From: Anastatus disparis
Lineage: Eukaryota > Arthropoda > Insecta > Hymenoptera > Eupelmidae
Reading direction: 5' to 3'
DNA length: 64,000 nt
Assembly: GCA_017163975.1 (NCBI GenBank)
Contig: JAFFSR010000245.1
Location: 2,619,001-2,683,000 of the forward strand
Both the position numbers and the translations under genes were made by a program. A model generated the notes under the pieces. The model had not been told where the DNA came from, did no database searches, and was given only the letters and a program-made list of their open reading frames with translations. Below are positions 1 to 10,141 of the stretch, one piece after another. Each line of letters begins with the position of its first letter. Positions within the stretch are counted from its first letter, which is position 1.

Positions 1-929
1 TGAATAAAACTAAAGAATACAGATATAAACTGTAGAAAAGTGACCAGATAATACTTATCTACGGTCTTCTTTAGCTATCAACAGTTATATTCATTAATAA
101 CTGAACAATATTTATTGATAACTGAAGAAAACTTTTTACAACATAATTTAATACAAATGAAAATTGTAAATAATAGTCGTCTTATGAATAAATTCTAATT
201 TTTAACAAAAAAAAAGTATATTAATAAATACATCTTATTATAACTAAAGGAAACTACATATACCAGAATAAGCCTGTAAATAACAGTTGTTTTCTGATTA
301 AAAAGAATTTTTTTCTAAAAAAAGAATAATTGAAGGTCTGGATCGAATAACATCTTTAACGCTTACCCGGCGGGCCGGAGCTAAGGATGTTATTTAATCC
401 AAACCTTTAATTGACTTATCTTTTGAAAATATATTTGATTAATACGACTGATGATAAAAAAACTGACAATAACAGAATAAAACTATAAATAACTGTTGTC
501 TTAAGTATCAATCGGGTCACTTTTCTTCAGTTCTCTTCTGTTGTCTTCTGATTTATATTGTTTTACTTAGATATTTTAGAATTTCCATAAATGCCTTCAT
601 TTGTTTTCTTTCGCTAAGGTTCTAAGTCAATTTTCAACTAATCAACCTCTTAATTTCTAGAAATTTTCAGTTTACATATCTTCACAAAATAGTGCTGGAA
701 TTTTAATGAGATAAAATTGAGTAAATTTCAAATTAAATTACTTACATGAAATTCACAAAAATATTTATTCCAATACTTCATACTTTTATTAAACGAAAAT
801 AAAAATTTTTTTTCTTATACTGAAACTGTTATTTTGTTAAGATATCTTAACCGAAGATTTATTGAAATTTTAAGATCAATTAGTTGAAAATCAGCTGAGA
901 AAGTCTGCATTATGTATTAAAATGCAGCC
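1..929. other. AT-rich DNA without recognisable gene
   Basis: No coding pattern is visible. The first 520 bases contain loosely repeated phrases of the type ataacagttgt followed by a pyrimidine run, suggesting an old, degenerate tandem repeat. An imperfect hairpin of about 25-bp arms lies at 345-406, with a GC-rich loop around cccggcgggccgg; it resembles the core of a small MITE. Nothing else is supported. Confidence 0.4.
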
Positions 930-1285
930 ATTTTTCCAACTAATACGTCTTTTTACAATTTGTGAAATTTTATGCTTTTATTTATAAAAGCATAAAATAT
1001 CGTAAATATTAACAAAAATCTTTAAAATAAACCCTCGATCAAATTTTCTTTCCAAACTATATTCATTATTTGATTTTTATTTTCTAAGTCATTTTGAATA
1101 TATATATGACTGATTCCATTTAGATTCATGCAGGCCGTCACTGATCGAATATTTTTTCTCTTCTAAGTGATAAAAATACCTTCCAATATGTATACGAAGA
1201 TAAAATTTACCTTATGGAACGCCCGAAAATATTTTTTTTCCTCGCTACAGCGTATTTAGTGTTGGGTGTTGTAATGGGAAAATTT
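930..1285 (-). repeat. Terminal-region copy of the 3250-6655 transposon family
   Basis: Bases 1060-1285 match, in inverted orientation, bases 6645-6815. The shared features are the phrase gattcatgcaggccgtcactgat, the run of ttcttctctt, the ttaccttat/gaacgcc block and the ctacagc/gtatttag end. Bases 930-1045 share the cgtctttttacaatt and aaaataaaccctcgatcaaa blocks with 3640-3735. The match ends near gggtgt, where the two copies diverge. It is a degenerate fragment of the same family and has no coding content. Confidence 0.6.
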
Positions 1286-3249
1286 GTTCCCTATCCTTCA
1301 GTTACTATTATTTTAACTCTACAGTATCACCTCTGAATAACTAGCAATTTACTTATTATTTTTTTCTTAAATTTTACTCTGAATAGAAAATCTGAATTTA
1401 TTAGCAATCAACACTCTTGGGTGGATTCTGATCGGGTCTTCGTAGGGAACAATGACGAAACCACCGATGTAAACCAGCAACAAATAATTTATATATATTT
1501 TATAACAACACAATGTTAATAAACATTTCAATAACACTGTTAAATAAAATACAAAAAGAAGTAATTTACACTCTATATTTATTGAAGTAAATTTAACATC
1601 CTTTTTACCCGACAATTTCTCGAAAATTGTGTAAGTGTAAAAAAGTTGTGTAATTGAACTCTGGCTCGACTTAATAAACTTTCTGATTAATTATAATTCA
1701 ATAAAATCAAACTAAACCCGTGAAATTAATATTAAGTTTAATAATGGCGGCTAAAACCGACGAGCAAAACGGCGACGCACACTGACTCTAAATTTTCTAT
1801 TATTTAATATTTAAGATGGAGGACTCACCTTAATGCACAAAGCGTTACTCTCCAAAAATACAAAAACTCCAATGATTTATCCTCCAATTCAAATTCTCCT
1901 TTTCTCGTTCTAAATGAACTCCTCAGCTCTCTCGAAAATATCAAAATTGGCAAAATGGTAAAAATAGCAAGGTAGCAAAATGGCCAAATGGCAGCGTAAA
2001 TCCTCTACGAACTTTTAACCTACTAAAATGGAGTCAAGACTCAAGAAAATGGCTCAACGAGCAGCAACAGAAAAACCAACAAGTGTAATCACCAAGATCC
2101 AATAGAGAAGTGTGTCGATGGCGCGTCTTTTCTCGAGCTCCTTCCTCTTCATCCCTTCTTTTATCAATTACGTCATAAATAGGATAATGGTTGATTGGTT
2201 ATTAATCCTTCCCGTAATTGTTATTTGTTAATTAAAAAGGATGTTAACTTTTAACCAATCAACACCTTTCCCTATAACGGCTTCTTTTATGTTAGCGCCC
2301 TCTATTTCTCGCGCGCTCCATTTAAATTTCTATTTAGAAGACTCCATATACTCAGTCTTAATAATTCTGCCTATAATTGTACCACTATTTCTCTCCAGCG
2401 CTCGATTTCTTTTATCTTCTATAACTCTTGCTCTCGATCTCACGTATCTTCATATAAAATACTGACACAGATTGATATTTTTACAATTGCCCAAGTATAT
2501 ACTCCTTCTACCGTTATTTTTACATTTACTCATGTATATACTCCTTCTACCGTTATTTTTACATTTACCCATGTATATACGAGCCTGCTATATAAGCTAT
2601 AGCTGGCTCCCCTTTTTCGCTGATCTCTTACTTTTCATGCGCATGACTCGATTTCTGCCGCGAGTCGGTCACTTACCGACACTTCCCCTTTACTCTCGAG
2701 CATGTGTTACAAATGTTCCGCGTCGTTTCCCGGTTTTGCTCGTCATCGCGTACCGCGAGTGTATTGTGCGCATGTACCTATACACCGGGTGTATGTGTGT
2801 GTGTGTCAGTGTATAGGTGACAGTGCTGCGGCGTGCACGTCGTCATCAAGAACATAAGATGGCGACGCACAAAAGCACAGTCACAGGTTATTTTTTTTTC
2901 TAAACATGTGTTCTTTTCTTTGATCTGTTATGTGCACTAGTGTTAAGATGTTACAGCTATCACCGTAGCTTCAACTCCTAGTGCACAAGAAGAAAACTGA
3001 TGGTGACTGTGGTTTTTTCCTTCACCACGTGTTCGAATGTGAGGTTAGGTTCCTCTTTCTCTATTTCTCTCTCTAGCGGTAAGTCGTCTGCTCATCGCTA
3101 AGCTTCTTGTTTACCTCGAAACAAACAAAATGCAACTGATTAATTCATTTAATTATATTAATTAATAATCAATTCAGTCAGTGCATTTCGGCTAATTTTT
3201 CTCTTTTATTCTTTTCAATAAATAGTTTATTGTAATGCAATAAATGCAT
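1286..3249. other. CpG-richer stretch, possible host promoter or 5' exon
   Basis: Bases 1740-3100 are visibly richer in G, C and CpG than the rest of the window, for example 2640-2860. No long ORF with recognisable domains is present; the ORFs at 2241-2816 have no family signature and the second one runs through a tandem repeat. A short ATG exon at 2859-2886 followed by a possible splice donor (CAG then gtt) could be the start of a host gene, but this is weak. Nothing downstream can be joined to it. Confidence 0.2.
2493..2580. repeat. Tandem duplication of about 42 bp
   Basis: The unit ctccttctaccgttattttt plus acatttac and catgtatata occurs twice in direct tandem with only one or two differences, and a partial third start follows. 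The repeat is pyrimidine-rich and makes the overlapping ORF look like a repeated hydrophobic peptide, so that ORF is not taken as a gene. Confidence 0.7.
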
Positions 3250-3877
3250 CACAGTGTGAAAATGAAAATAAAAAATTGAAAATGAACCTCAATTTTCAAA
3301 TTGCCGTAGTTCCGTCAATTTTTTACCTTTCTGAGCGTTCTTTTAATGAAAATGTGTAAAATTAAGTCTAGTTTTAAATACCGTTTCGATACGAGTTGAT
3401 CTGCCTGAGTTATTCATGAAAAACCGAAAAAAGCAATTTTTTTCAAACGTAATTTTCTCAAAAACTATATTTTTTTTTTGTTGATATTTTTATATGTTAT
3501 TATACATAAAAACTACTAACTTTAAGGATAGGTGAAAATATGCCATTTTGCCTTATTTTTTTTAAACAGATTTTTGAACGTTTTCTTTATATTTTCCATT
3601 TTAAAGCATTGATACCATGGCGCATCATGCCATTTTTCCAACTACTACGTCTTTTTACAATTCGTTTCTGCTTTTATTTATTAATTTATCAAAAATATTA
3701 ACAAAATCTTTAAAATAAACCCTCGATCAAATATTTTTATTAATTAGAACCGAAGTTATAATGATTTTAAGTTAATCAAAATAGAAATTTTTTTGTTGAT
3801 AATTAAAATTTTTTATTCAGTTTGAATTTTGCGCCCACGATTTAAATTTACTTCGTAGGGAGTAACATATGCCACCG

Positions 3878-4153
3878 TTCAGTCCGGTACACGTACGTAC
3901 GTTTAACACATTACATCAGGCTAGACTGTCAGACCCACCATACCGAAAACTTTGACTACCGATGGATGGTCAGCCACTCTTGTGACCATCAATCAACCGA
4001 TACTCAATGAGGTCGGATTTTTTAAGAGTCGCGATATGGGTAGCACATACGCTAATTTTCTTTCGAAAAAAAGTCAGAGGTGCCTGGCCAGAATTCGAAC
4101 CCGTGCCCACCGCGTTGAAGGCAAGAGCTCTATCCGTTACGCCACCGCGCTCC
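3878..4153 (-). mobile_element. tRNA-derived SINE with 10-bp target duplication
   Basis: Read on the minus strand, the element begins with a tRNA-like head. An A-box-like block lies at 4127-4145 and a canonical B box, GGTTCGAATTC, is read from 4101 back to 4091. These are the internal RNA polymerase III promoter. The body extends to a short acgt repeat near 3890. It is flanked by the direct repeat TATGCCACCG at 3868-3877 and 4154-4163. The other arm of the host transposon (around 5625) shows the uninterrupted site, which confirms the insertion. It is not a working tRNA gene, because no good anticodon stem or acceptor stem could be folded by eye. Confidence 0.85.
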
Positions 4154-4253
4154 TATGCCACCGCTTGATGGCGACGATTCACTTTTTGCATTCTCATTAA
4201 CGACTTGACGCATTCAAGCATATAAGACAAGAAAGATCAAAAATAAAATTTTC

Positions 4254-5540
4254 TAATAAAGTTATTTCTTCGTATAAATCTTCTCCTGTCAAAGAAATCA
4301 ATTTTAAATCAATACTACCTTTAATTGGACATTCTTCCAATTTTCTTAGTGCACATTTCATATCATCTTTTGAACAAAAAAGTGAAGAATTTATTTTCAA
4401 TTCCAAATCCGCAATATCATGTTCGTTCTCGTTTTTATATTTATTTAGAGCACCCAACGTAAGTTTCAGGTTCTCGCAATAATCGCAAAGACACAACTCG
4501 TTTAGTGGATGGGGTATAACCCACTTTGGTTTTAAGGCATAGAGTATTGATTTACAAATTTTTGTTTTAATTTCAGGATTTTCTTCTATAGATAAATATT
4601 TCTTTTATGCTTCGCGTAAGAAAGCGTTTAACTTTTCTAGTTTTTATACCATTTTGTTTAACAGATATTGTGTCACTTTTATCTGCACTTTGACGAGAAC
4701 AATTGAAATCATTTAATTTTTTACTCTCGTTATAATTTCACCATCCAAAGAATGACCACAATAGTTCTCAGGCTTTTTTTAAATATCTTTATTATTAGAA
4801 TATTTTAAATATCTTTATTATATCTTTATTAAATATATCAATTATCTTGCTTGATCAATCATATGAACAGTTACATTCGATTAAACTGATTATAAATAAT
4901 TTTTGGAAATGTTGCTTGGTATAAGACTTGAAAACCGCACTTTCTCAAGAAAATTCGAACAAGTATCTAAAGCAATTTTAATATTTTCTAGCCATTTATC
5001 ATATGTTTCACATTCGTAATTTTCATTTAATGTGGGCGAATCCATTGTATCGTAGACTTTCATAATTTTACTTGCTATTTGTGAATCAAATGCATCGTTC
5101 ATTTATTTTCTTTTCCGAAGAGCACAGGATTTTCGCGTTTTTGTATTCATACTCTGAGGCATTTTGGTTGGTAAAATTTTTAATTCAAAATTACTTAAAG
5201 TCTGATTAAACTGCTCTACCACAGCCTTACTATAAAAAACTTCTTCCGAAGATTGTTGACTGTTTGAGGTTGATGAAATAGGTGTATTTTCACTTCATCT
5301 AAAAATATTCTGTAATATGAAGGACATACTTTATTCTTTCTAGAAAAAGAAGTATTCAGACACAAGCGTTTCAAAGACTCCGTTAGATCACCTAATTCTC
5401 TAAACAGATTTTTGGAGCAATCGTAAATATCTTTTTTGTGCCTTTCTTTCAAATCCATGCACTTAGTCTGAAAAACCAGTGTGCCATTATTAATAATTAG
5501 TTCTTCGACAGAGCGAAAAAAAAATTTTTTTTTACACAAT
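4254..5540 (-). pseudogene. Decayed coding core of the inverted-repeat transposon, function unknown
   Basis: Three minus-strand open segments follow one another: 5539-5216, 5102-4890 and 4496-4197. They are separated by stops and frame changes and read as one broken protein. The last segment starts with a cysteine-containing stretch, MCLCDYCENLKLTLGALNKY, which is preceded in other frames by a plausible continuation. I do not recognise a transposase catalytic triad. Its location between two long inverted repeats makes a transposase or accessory protein of that element the likely origin. It could instead be captured sequence. Confidence 0.5.
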
Positions 5541-5806
5541 TTTATTTTGGATCTTACTTGTCTTATATTCTTGAATGCGTCAAGTCGTTAATGAGAATGC
5601 AAAAAAGTCAATCGTCGCCATCTAGCGGTGGCATATGTCACTCTTTACAAAGTAAATTTAAATCGTGGGCGCAAAATTCAAACTGAATAAAAAAGTTTAA
5701 TTATCAACAAAAAAATTTCTATTTTTATAAACTTAAAATCATCGTAACTTCGGTTCTGATTGATAAAAAGATTTGATCGAGGGTTTATTTTAAAGATTTT
5801 TGTTAA

Positions 5807-6194
5807 CGGTAGGCCGGAGTAGAACCTGATACCGACCGAGTAACAATTGAGTTGTTTGTTATTTACTCAAGTTTTAATCGGTGTATCTTCAAATTAAAGG
5901 TCGAGCGCAATAGATATTATTATTATGAACATCTATGCATAAGAAAAAAAATATCTACCGGTTTGTTTTTGAGAAAAGTAAGTAACGCGAAAATATTATA
6001 AACATAAACTTTTACTTTGGCGTTACTTACTTTTCTCAAAAACAAACCGGTAGATATTTTTTTTCTTGTGCATAGATGTTCATAATAATAATAATATCTA
6101 TTGCGCTCGACCTTTTATTAGAAGATACACCGATTAAAACTTGAGTAAATAACAAAAATGCCAATTAGACAAGCACAGCGAATCCGGCCTGCTC
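5807..6194. mobile_element. 388-bp hairpin MITE with TTAA target duplication
   Basis: The element is flanked by TTAA at 5803-5806 and 6195-6198. Removing it and one TTAA restores the sequence seen in the opposite arm near 3690, so the empty site is visible in the same window. Short terminal inverted repeats contain aggccgga. The internal 5870-6165 part is an almost perfect palindrome around gttacttacttttctcaaaa and aaacaaaccggtagatattt. TTAA targeting is typical of piggyBac and Kolobok families; assignment between them is not possible here. Confidence 0.85.
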
Positions 6195-6655
6195 TTAATA
6201 TTTTTGATAAATTAATAAATAAAAGCATAAACGAATTGTAAAAAGACGTAATAGTTAGAAAAATGGCACGATGCGCCATGGTATCAATACTTTAAAATGG
6301 AAAATATAAAAAAACGTTTAAAAATCTGTTTAAAAAAAATAAGGCAAAATGGCATATTTTCACCTATCCTAAAAGTTAGTAGTTTCTATGTATAATAAAA
6401 ATAACATATAAAAATTTCAACGGAAAAAAATATATAGTTTTTGAGAAAATCGCGTTTGAAAAAAATCGCTTTTTTCAGTTTTTCATGAATAACTCAGACA
6501 GATCAACTTGCATCAAAACGGTATTTAAAACTAGACTAAATTTTGCGCGTTCAATGAAAATTAAAAGAACGCCCAGAAAGGTCAAAAATTGACGGAGCTA
6601 CGGCAATTTGAAAATTGAGGTTCATTTTCAATTTTTCAATTTTTATTTTCACACC

Positions 6656-6830
6656 CAACTCTAAATATGCTGTAGCGAGGAAAAACATATTTTTGGGCGT
6701 TCTATAAGGTAAATTTTATCTTCATATACATATCAAAAAGTGATATATCACTTGAAAGAGAAAAAAAATTCGATTAGTGACGGTCTGCATGAATCTGGAT
6801 GGAATCAGTCATTAAATAAAAAATTAACGT
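6656..6830. repeat. Outer terminal part of the 3250-6655 transposon family
   Basis: This segment follows the right arm directly and matches 1060-1285 in inverted orientation, including the block ctgtagcgaggaaaaacata and the end near ggaatcagtc. It has no equivalent next to the left arm at 3250, so the left end appears to be lost or replaced. Confidence 0.6.
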
Positions 6831-8287
6831 TAATTTTCAATTAATAATAAAGGTAAATTTAATAATAAGGTAGCAGTAATAATAAATTTACTTTTATTAA
6901 TATATTTATGTTATATAATAAATCAAAATATTATTTGCATAAATATAGCAAATATTTATATATTATAAAAAATTAAATATTAATTAAAAAAATTTTTTCA
7001 ACATTAAAAAAAAACAAATTGATAAATATAATATAAATGTAATTCTTAATAATGAAATTTCAGTTTTTAAAATATAATCTATCCTTTCCACACCACCTGT
7101 GAGGTAGATAGTGAGGGCGCGCTTTTTTTTACATGGTATCCTCAATTTCTTATATATAAAATAAAATATTTTTTAAAAATAATTATAATATATTAAAAAC
7201 TAATATTTCTAATGAACTATAATTAAAAAAAAAATTTCATAAAATATTTAAAAAACAGGCCTAATCCATAAAACTAAAATTTACAAAATTGAAAATTATA
7301 TTGTTTGATAAAAGAAAATTTCTTTAAAAATTTATACTAATAGAAAATAATGATTACTAAAATTTATGAATATAAATCATATAATATGTTTGCCAAAATT
7401 AATAAATGTTTATGATAAATTTTTTAGTTTTAAAATAATCTAAATTTGGTCCAATATTATGATTTGATCGATAAATTATTGATTTTTTTGTTTCATATTT
7501 AAAAGAATCATCTACTTTTTCCCAAGTGGGAAAATGATTATTATAAAATTGAAAATCAAAATTTTCTAGTAATTTATTTAATTCTTTAAATTTTTCATTA
7601 TTTTGAAATTCGTTAATACTTTCCTGAAAATAATCTTTTTCCGCTTCTACTTCATTAATTAAATTTTTAATATCTCTTGACAACCCTAATTAATACATAT
7701 AATATTTGCTACTCTGTATTTCAACGTATTGATTTTGATTGGCGAACAATATTAACATTGTTGATTTATTTACTGTGAGTCTATAATAAATTTTATTTTA
7801 TTTTTAATATTTATTTTGACTTTTATATTTTTATATCAATTTAATTTATGTATTATTATCTTTATTTTGATATTCGATTATTATCATAAATTATTTTTGA
7901 AATTTTCTATGTAAGTTTAATATTTATGATACCATTAAATGATTAGATTTATGCATCTTACATTAGTAAATTTATTTTATATTTCATTATATTTTTTAAT
8001 CCAAACTTTACTGATTGTAAAGAAATTTAAAAATAGACTTATTTTTAACAGATTTTCATTAAGGTTAAAAATCTGAAGATTATTACGTGGACATATAATT
8101 TAAATTGTCTTCAGTTTTTATGCGATATTTTGTAGGCTTCAATATTAAACTTATATTCTGATATTTATCGTAAAAGTACTAATAGATTGATAAAGTTATA
8201 TTGGCATTAAAGATCACAGATTCAAGTAATAACATCGCTTAGTGCAGCTTAACCTTGTTTATAGATCGAATATATAGAAAATATAAT
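6831..8287 (-). mobile_element. 3' non-coding part of a minus-strand Helitron remnant
   Basis: This very AT-rich stretch lies downstream (minus strand) of the helicase fragment at 8288-8587. The block at 7085-7135, with ccacaccacctgtgaggta and gggcgcgc, corresponds in inverted orientation to 60726-60840 downstream of the second Helitron fragment. That supports a shared Helitron 3' region. The Helitron 3' terminus itself (CTAG preceded by a hairpin) was not found here. A small ORF at 7399-7683 is listed separately. Confidence 0.5.
7399..7683 (-). CDS. Small Helitron-associated hypothetical protein
   Basis: A 94-residue reading frame starts at an ATG (7683) and lies about 600 bases downstream of the helicase C-terminus on the same strand. 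It is acidic and rich in N, E and K, with no transmembrane segment. Its central part contains the pattern HF-x2-W-x2-V, then KY-x-T-x-K and I. A similar pattern occurs in the broken ORF downstream of the other Helitron helicase (57297-57565). Conservation in the same place in two copies suggests a real Helitron-encoded accessory ORF. The function is unknown. Confidence 0.35.
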   Translation of the reverse strand: MSRDIKNLINEVEAEKDYFQESINEFQNNEKFKELNKLLENFDFQFYNNHFPTWEKVDDSFKYETKKSIIYRSNHNIGPNLDYFKTKKFIINIY

Positions 8288-8587
8288 TTAGTCAAATATT
8301 TCTTGCCAAACAATATTATTAATATCTTTATTTTCAGATTCATTTTGAATATATATATTTCTAGAATTCTTACATCGTGATAGTGCCACATATAACTGTC
8401 CGTGAGAAAATAAAGGTCTCCGAATAAATGAACCGACTTTTTTAAAACTTCGCCCTTGAGATTTATTAATTGTAATTAAAAAAGCCAGTACAATACGGAA
8501 TTGTTTTCTATGTAAAATAAATGGTAATGATGACGTTTCTCCTGAATGTAAAGTTATTTTAGGTATAAATACTTTATTTCCGATTAA
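8288..8587 (-). pseudogene. Helitron PIF1-type helicase, C-terminal fragment
   Basis: Minus-strand translation gives about 100 codons ending at a stop. It contains the PIF1/Helitron helicase C-terminal signatures: the LAFLITINKSQG stretch (motif V region), then [20 protein letters not shown] (motif VI region), and IYIQNE near the end. In Helitrons this domain unwinds DNA during rolling-circle-like transposition. The upstream Rep nuclease and helicase motifs I-IV are absent, and an in-frame stop lies directly before the fragment. It is therefore a truncated, inactive remnant. Confidence 0.85.
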
Positions 8588-8659
8588 TTAGCACATCTAA
8601 CAACAGAATTAAATGTTTTAATAAAAAATTATAATCATTAAAGGATATTTTTTATTGGT

Positions 8660-9360
8660 GATAGAATATGTATTCTTTACTATAGAAAAAAACTTATTCA
8701 TAAAATAATAGATGTCAAAACTGAAGAAAAATTATCAGATAAATTTGCATCAATGACTATATTGGATGAGAAATGTAAAAGTAATATATTATTATTAACT
8801 TTATACTCGAAAAAATATCAAGTTTTGCAAAGCTCTGAAGAGAAAGAAGAAAGAAAAAGCAAAAATGATATAGATTAAATTGTGTAGGTGGATACGTAAG
8901 TTTGATAAAAGGATTACAAGATACATTTAATATTGGACTTGAAAAATATGGTAATGTGGAAAATTTTTTTATTAGTAAAGGTATTTTATTATATGAACCA
9001 TCTGGAGTAGGAAAATCTATGTTTTCTAAGGCATTATTATCAAAAATAGAAGCTTACGTAATTAATATTAATGCTTCTATTATTTATAGTGAAAATTTTC
9101 GTGAAACAGAAACAATATCGTATGAATTATTCAAAGAAGCTTTTGAAAAAGCACCATCAATTATTTTTATAAAAGACATTGATATGCTTTGTCCGAAAAA
9201 AATAGTTCAATGACATCATGAAAAACGAATTTTAGCAACTGCAAATATAATTTTTGATAAATTAGGAGAAACGGGTTCAATTCTTTCACCTACACAAAAA
9301 TTAGCTCTTCAAACATTGAAATTTATCAGAAAAATTAGAAAAGTTTACAAGATTAAAAGC
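8660..9360 (+). pseudogene. AAA ATPase pseudogene, AFG2/SPATA5-like, copy 1
   Basis: Plus-strand reading shows a family N-terminal linker (8740-8875), a stop, then an AAA module at 8902-9213. The module has a Walker A-like EPSGVGKS (8998-9021), with the first G of GPxGxGKS replaced by E, and a Walker B-like IIFIKDIDMLCPKK in which the usual DE pair is KD. A further stop at 9211 is followed by the continuation HHEKRILATANIIFDKL. The phrase order (AYV-IN, then ETE, then APSIIFI and D-LCPK) is that of the first AAA domain of AFG2/SPATA5, which recycles pre-60S ribosome factors. Changed catalytic residues and stops indicate an inactive copy. Confidence 0.65.
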
Positions 9361-9814
9361 ATCTCTAATCTTGGGTGGTAACAGTATGAAAGATCAATTT
9401 GTTACTCAATGTTTTAAGAGCATGACGAAGCTGTCCGCCTTCTAATAATATTTCCAATCTTAACTTATGAATAAACGATGCGTTTAATCGAGTTTCTTTG
9501 CTACAAAGAAAAAATTTGTAAGATTAAACTCTAGTGCGGACAACTCAAGAAATCCACCAAAATATTATACATACAAAGTTATAATAAAAACTTTCAATAT
9601 GTCGTATTTTAAGGTTAGGTTTGTCGAGTTTGATATCTAATTTCCAATCCAAGCTCATAAAAAAATAACAAGTCCAAATGATTTTTTATTTTAACAAAAA
9701 TTATTGTATAAATATAGCTTTAGTGCGGACAAGTCATTATATTTGTTTAATTTAAGAATTTAAAAAGATATTGATAAAATAAAAAAAGCAAAACTCGATT
9801 GCTGCAGCTCCGAC
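9361..9814. other. Intergenic stretch between the two pseudogene copies
   Basis: No coding pattern is visible. The phrase gcggacaa occurs twice (near 9537 and 9726) in similar contexts, so the stretch may itself be a degenerate direct repeat. Nothing else is supported. Confidence 0.4.
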
Positions 9815-10141
9815 ATGCCGTTAATAAAAAATCATAATTATCAGAGGGTATTTTCCATTATAAATGTCAAAACTGAAGAAAATTTATCAGATAAATTTGC
9901 ATCAATGACTATATTGGATGATAAATGTAAAAGTAATATATTATTATTAACTTTATACTCGAAAAAATATCAAGTTTTGCAAAGCTCTAAAGAGAAAGAA
10001 GAAATGAAAAAGCAAAAATGATATAGATTAAATTGTGTAGGTGGATACGTAAGTTTGATAAAAGGATTACAAGATGCATTTAATATTAGACTTAGAAAAT
10101 ATGTTTATGTGAAAAATTTTTATATTATTGAAGGTATTTTA
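9815..10141 (+). pseudogene. AAA ATPase pseudogene, copy 2, truncated
   Basis: This segment repeats copy 1 from about 8690 to 8995 with a few substitutions. Examples are the linker TEENLSDKFASMTILD, the basic run before the stop, and the GGYVSLIKGLQDAFNI start of the AAA domain. The match stops just where copy 1 reaches Walker A. From 10142 the reading frame runs, without a stop, into retrotransposon reverse transcriptase sequence, producing a chance 168-residue ORF. A tandem duplication followed by insertion or recombination with the retrotransposon explains the arrangement. Confidence 0.75.

Larger units (their letters stand above)
3250..6655. mobile_element. DNA transposon with ~700-bp inverted repeats, decayed core
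   Basis: Two inverted arms can be followed by eye: about 3250-4253 and 5541-6655, the size difference being due to insertions (a SINE in the left arm, a hairpin MITE in the right arm). Shared inverted blocks include the ttgccgtagttccgtcaatt end, the aaaataaaccctcgatcaaa block, the cgcccacgatttaaattta block and the cattaacgacttgacgcatt block. The inner 1.3 kb (4254-5540) has several minus-strand ORFs. The right arm continues to about 6820 with terminal sequence that is missing on the left but present as another copy at 1060-1285. The superfamily is not identified. Confidence 0.75.

Noticed and set aside
4085..4152. tRNA gene on the minus strand
   Set aside because: Good A and B boxes, but the cloverleaf stems do not pair and a longer body with a target duplication follows, so it is a SINE head.
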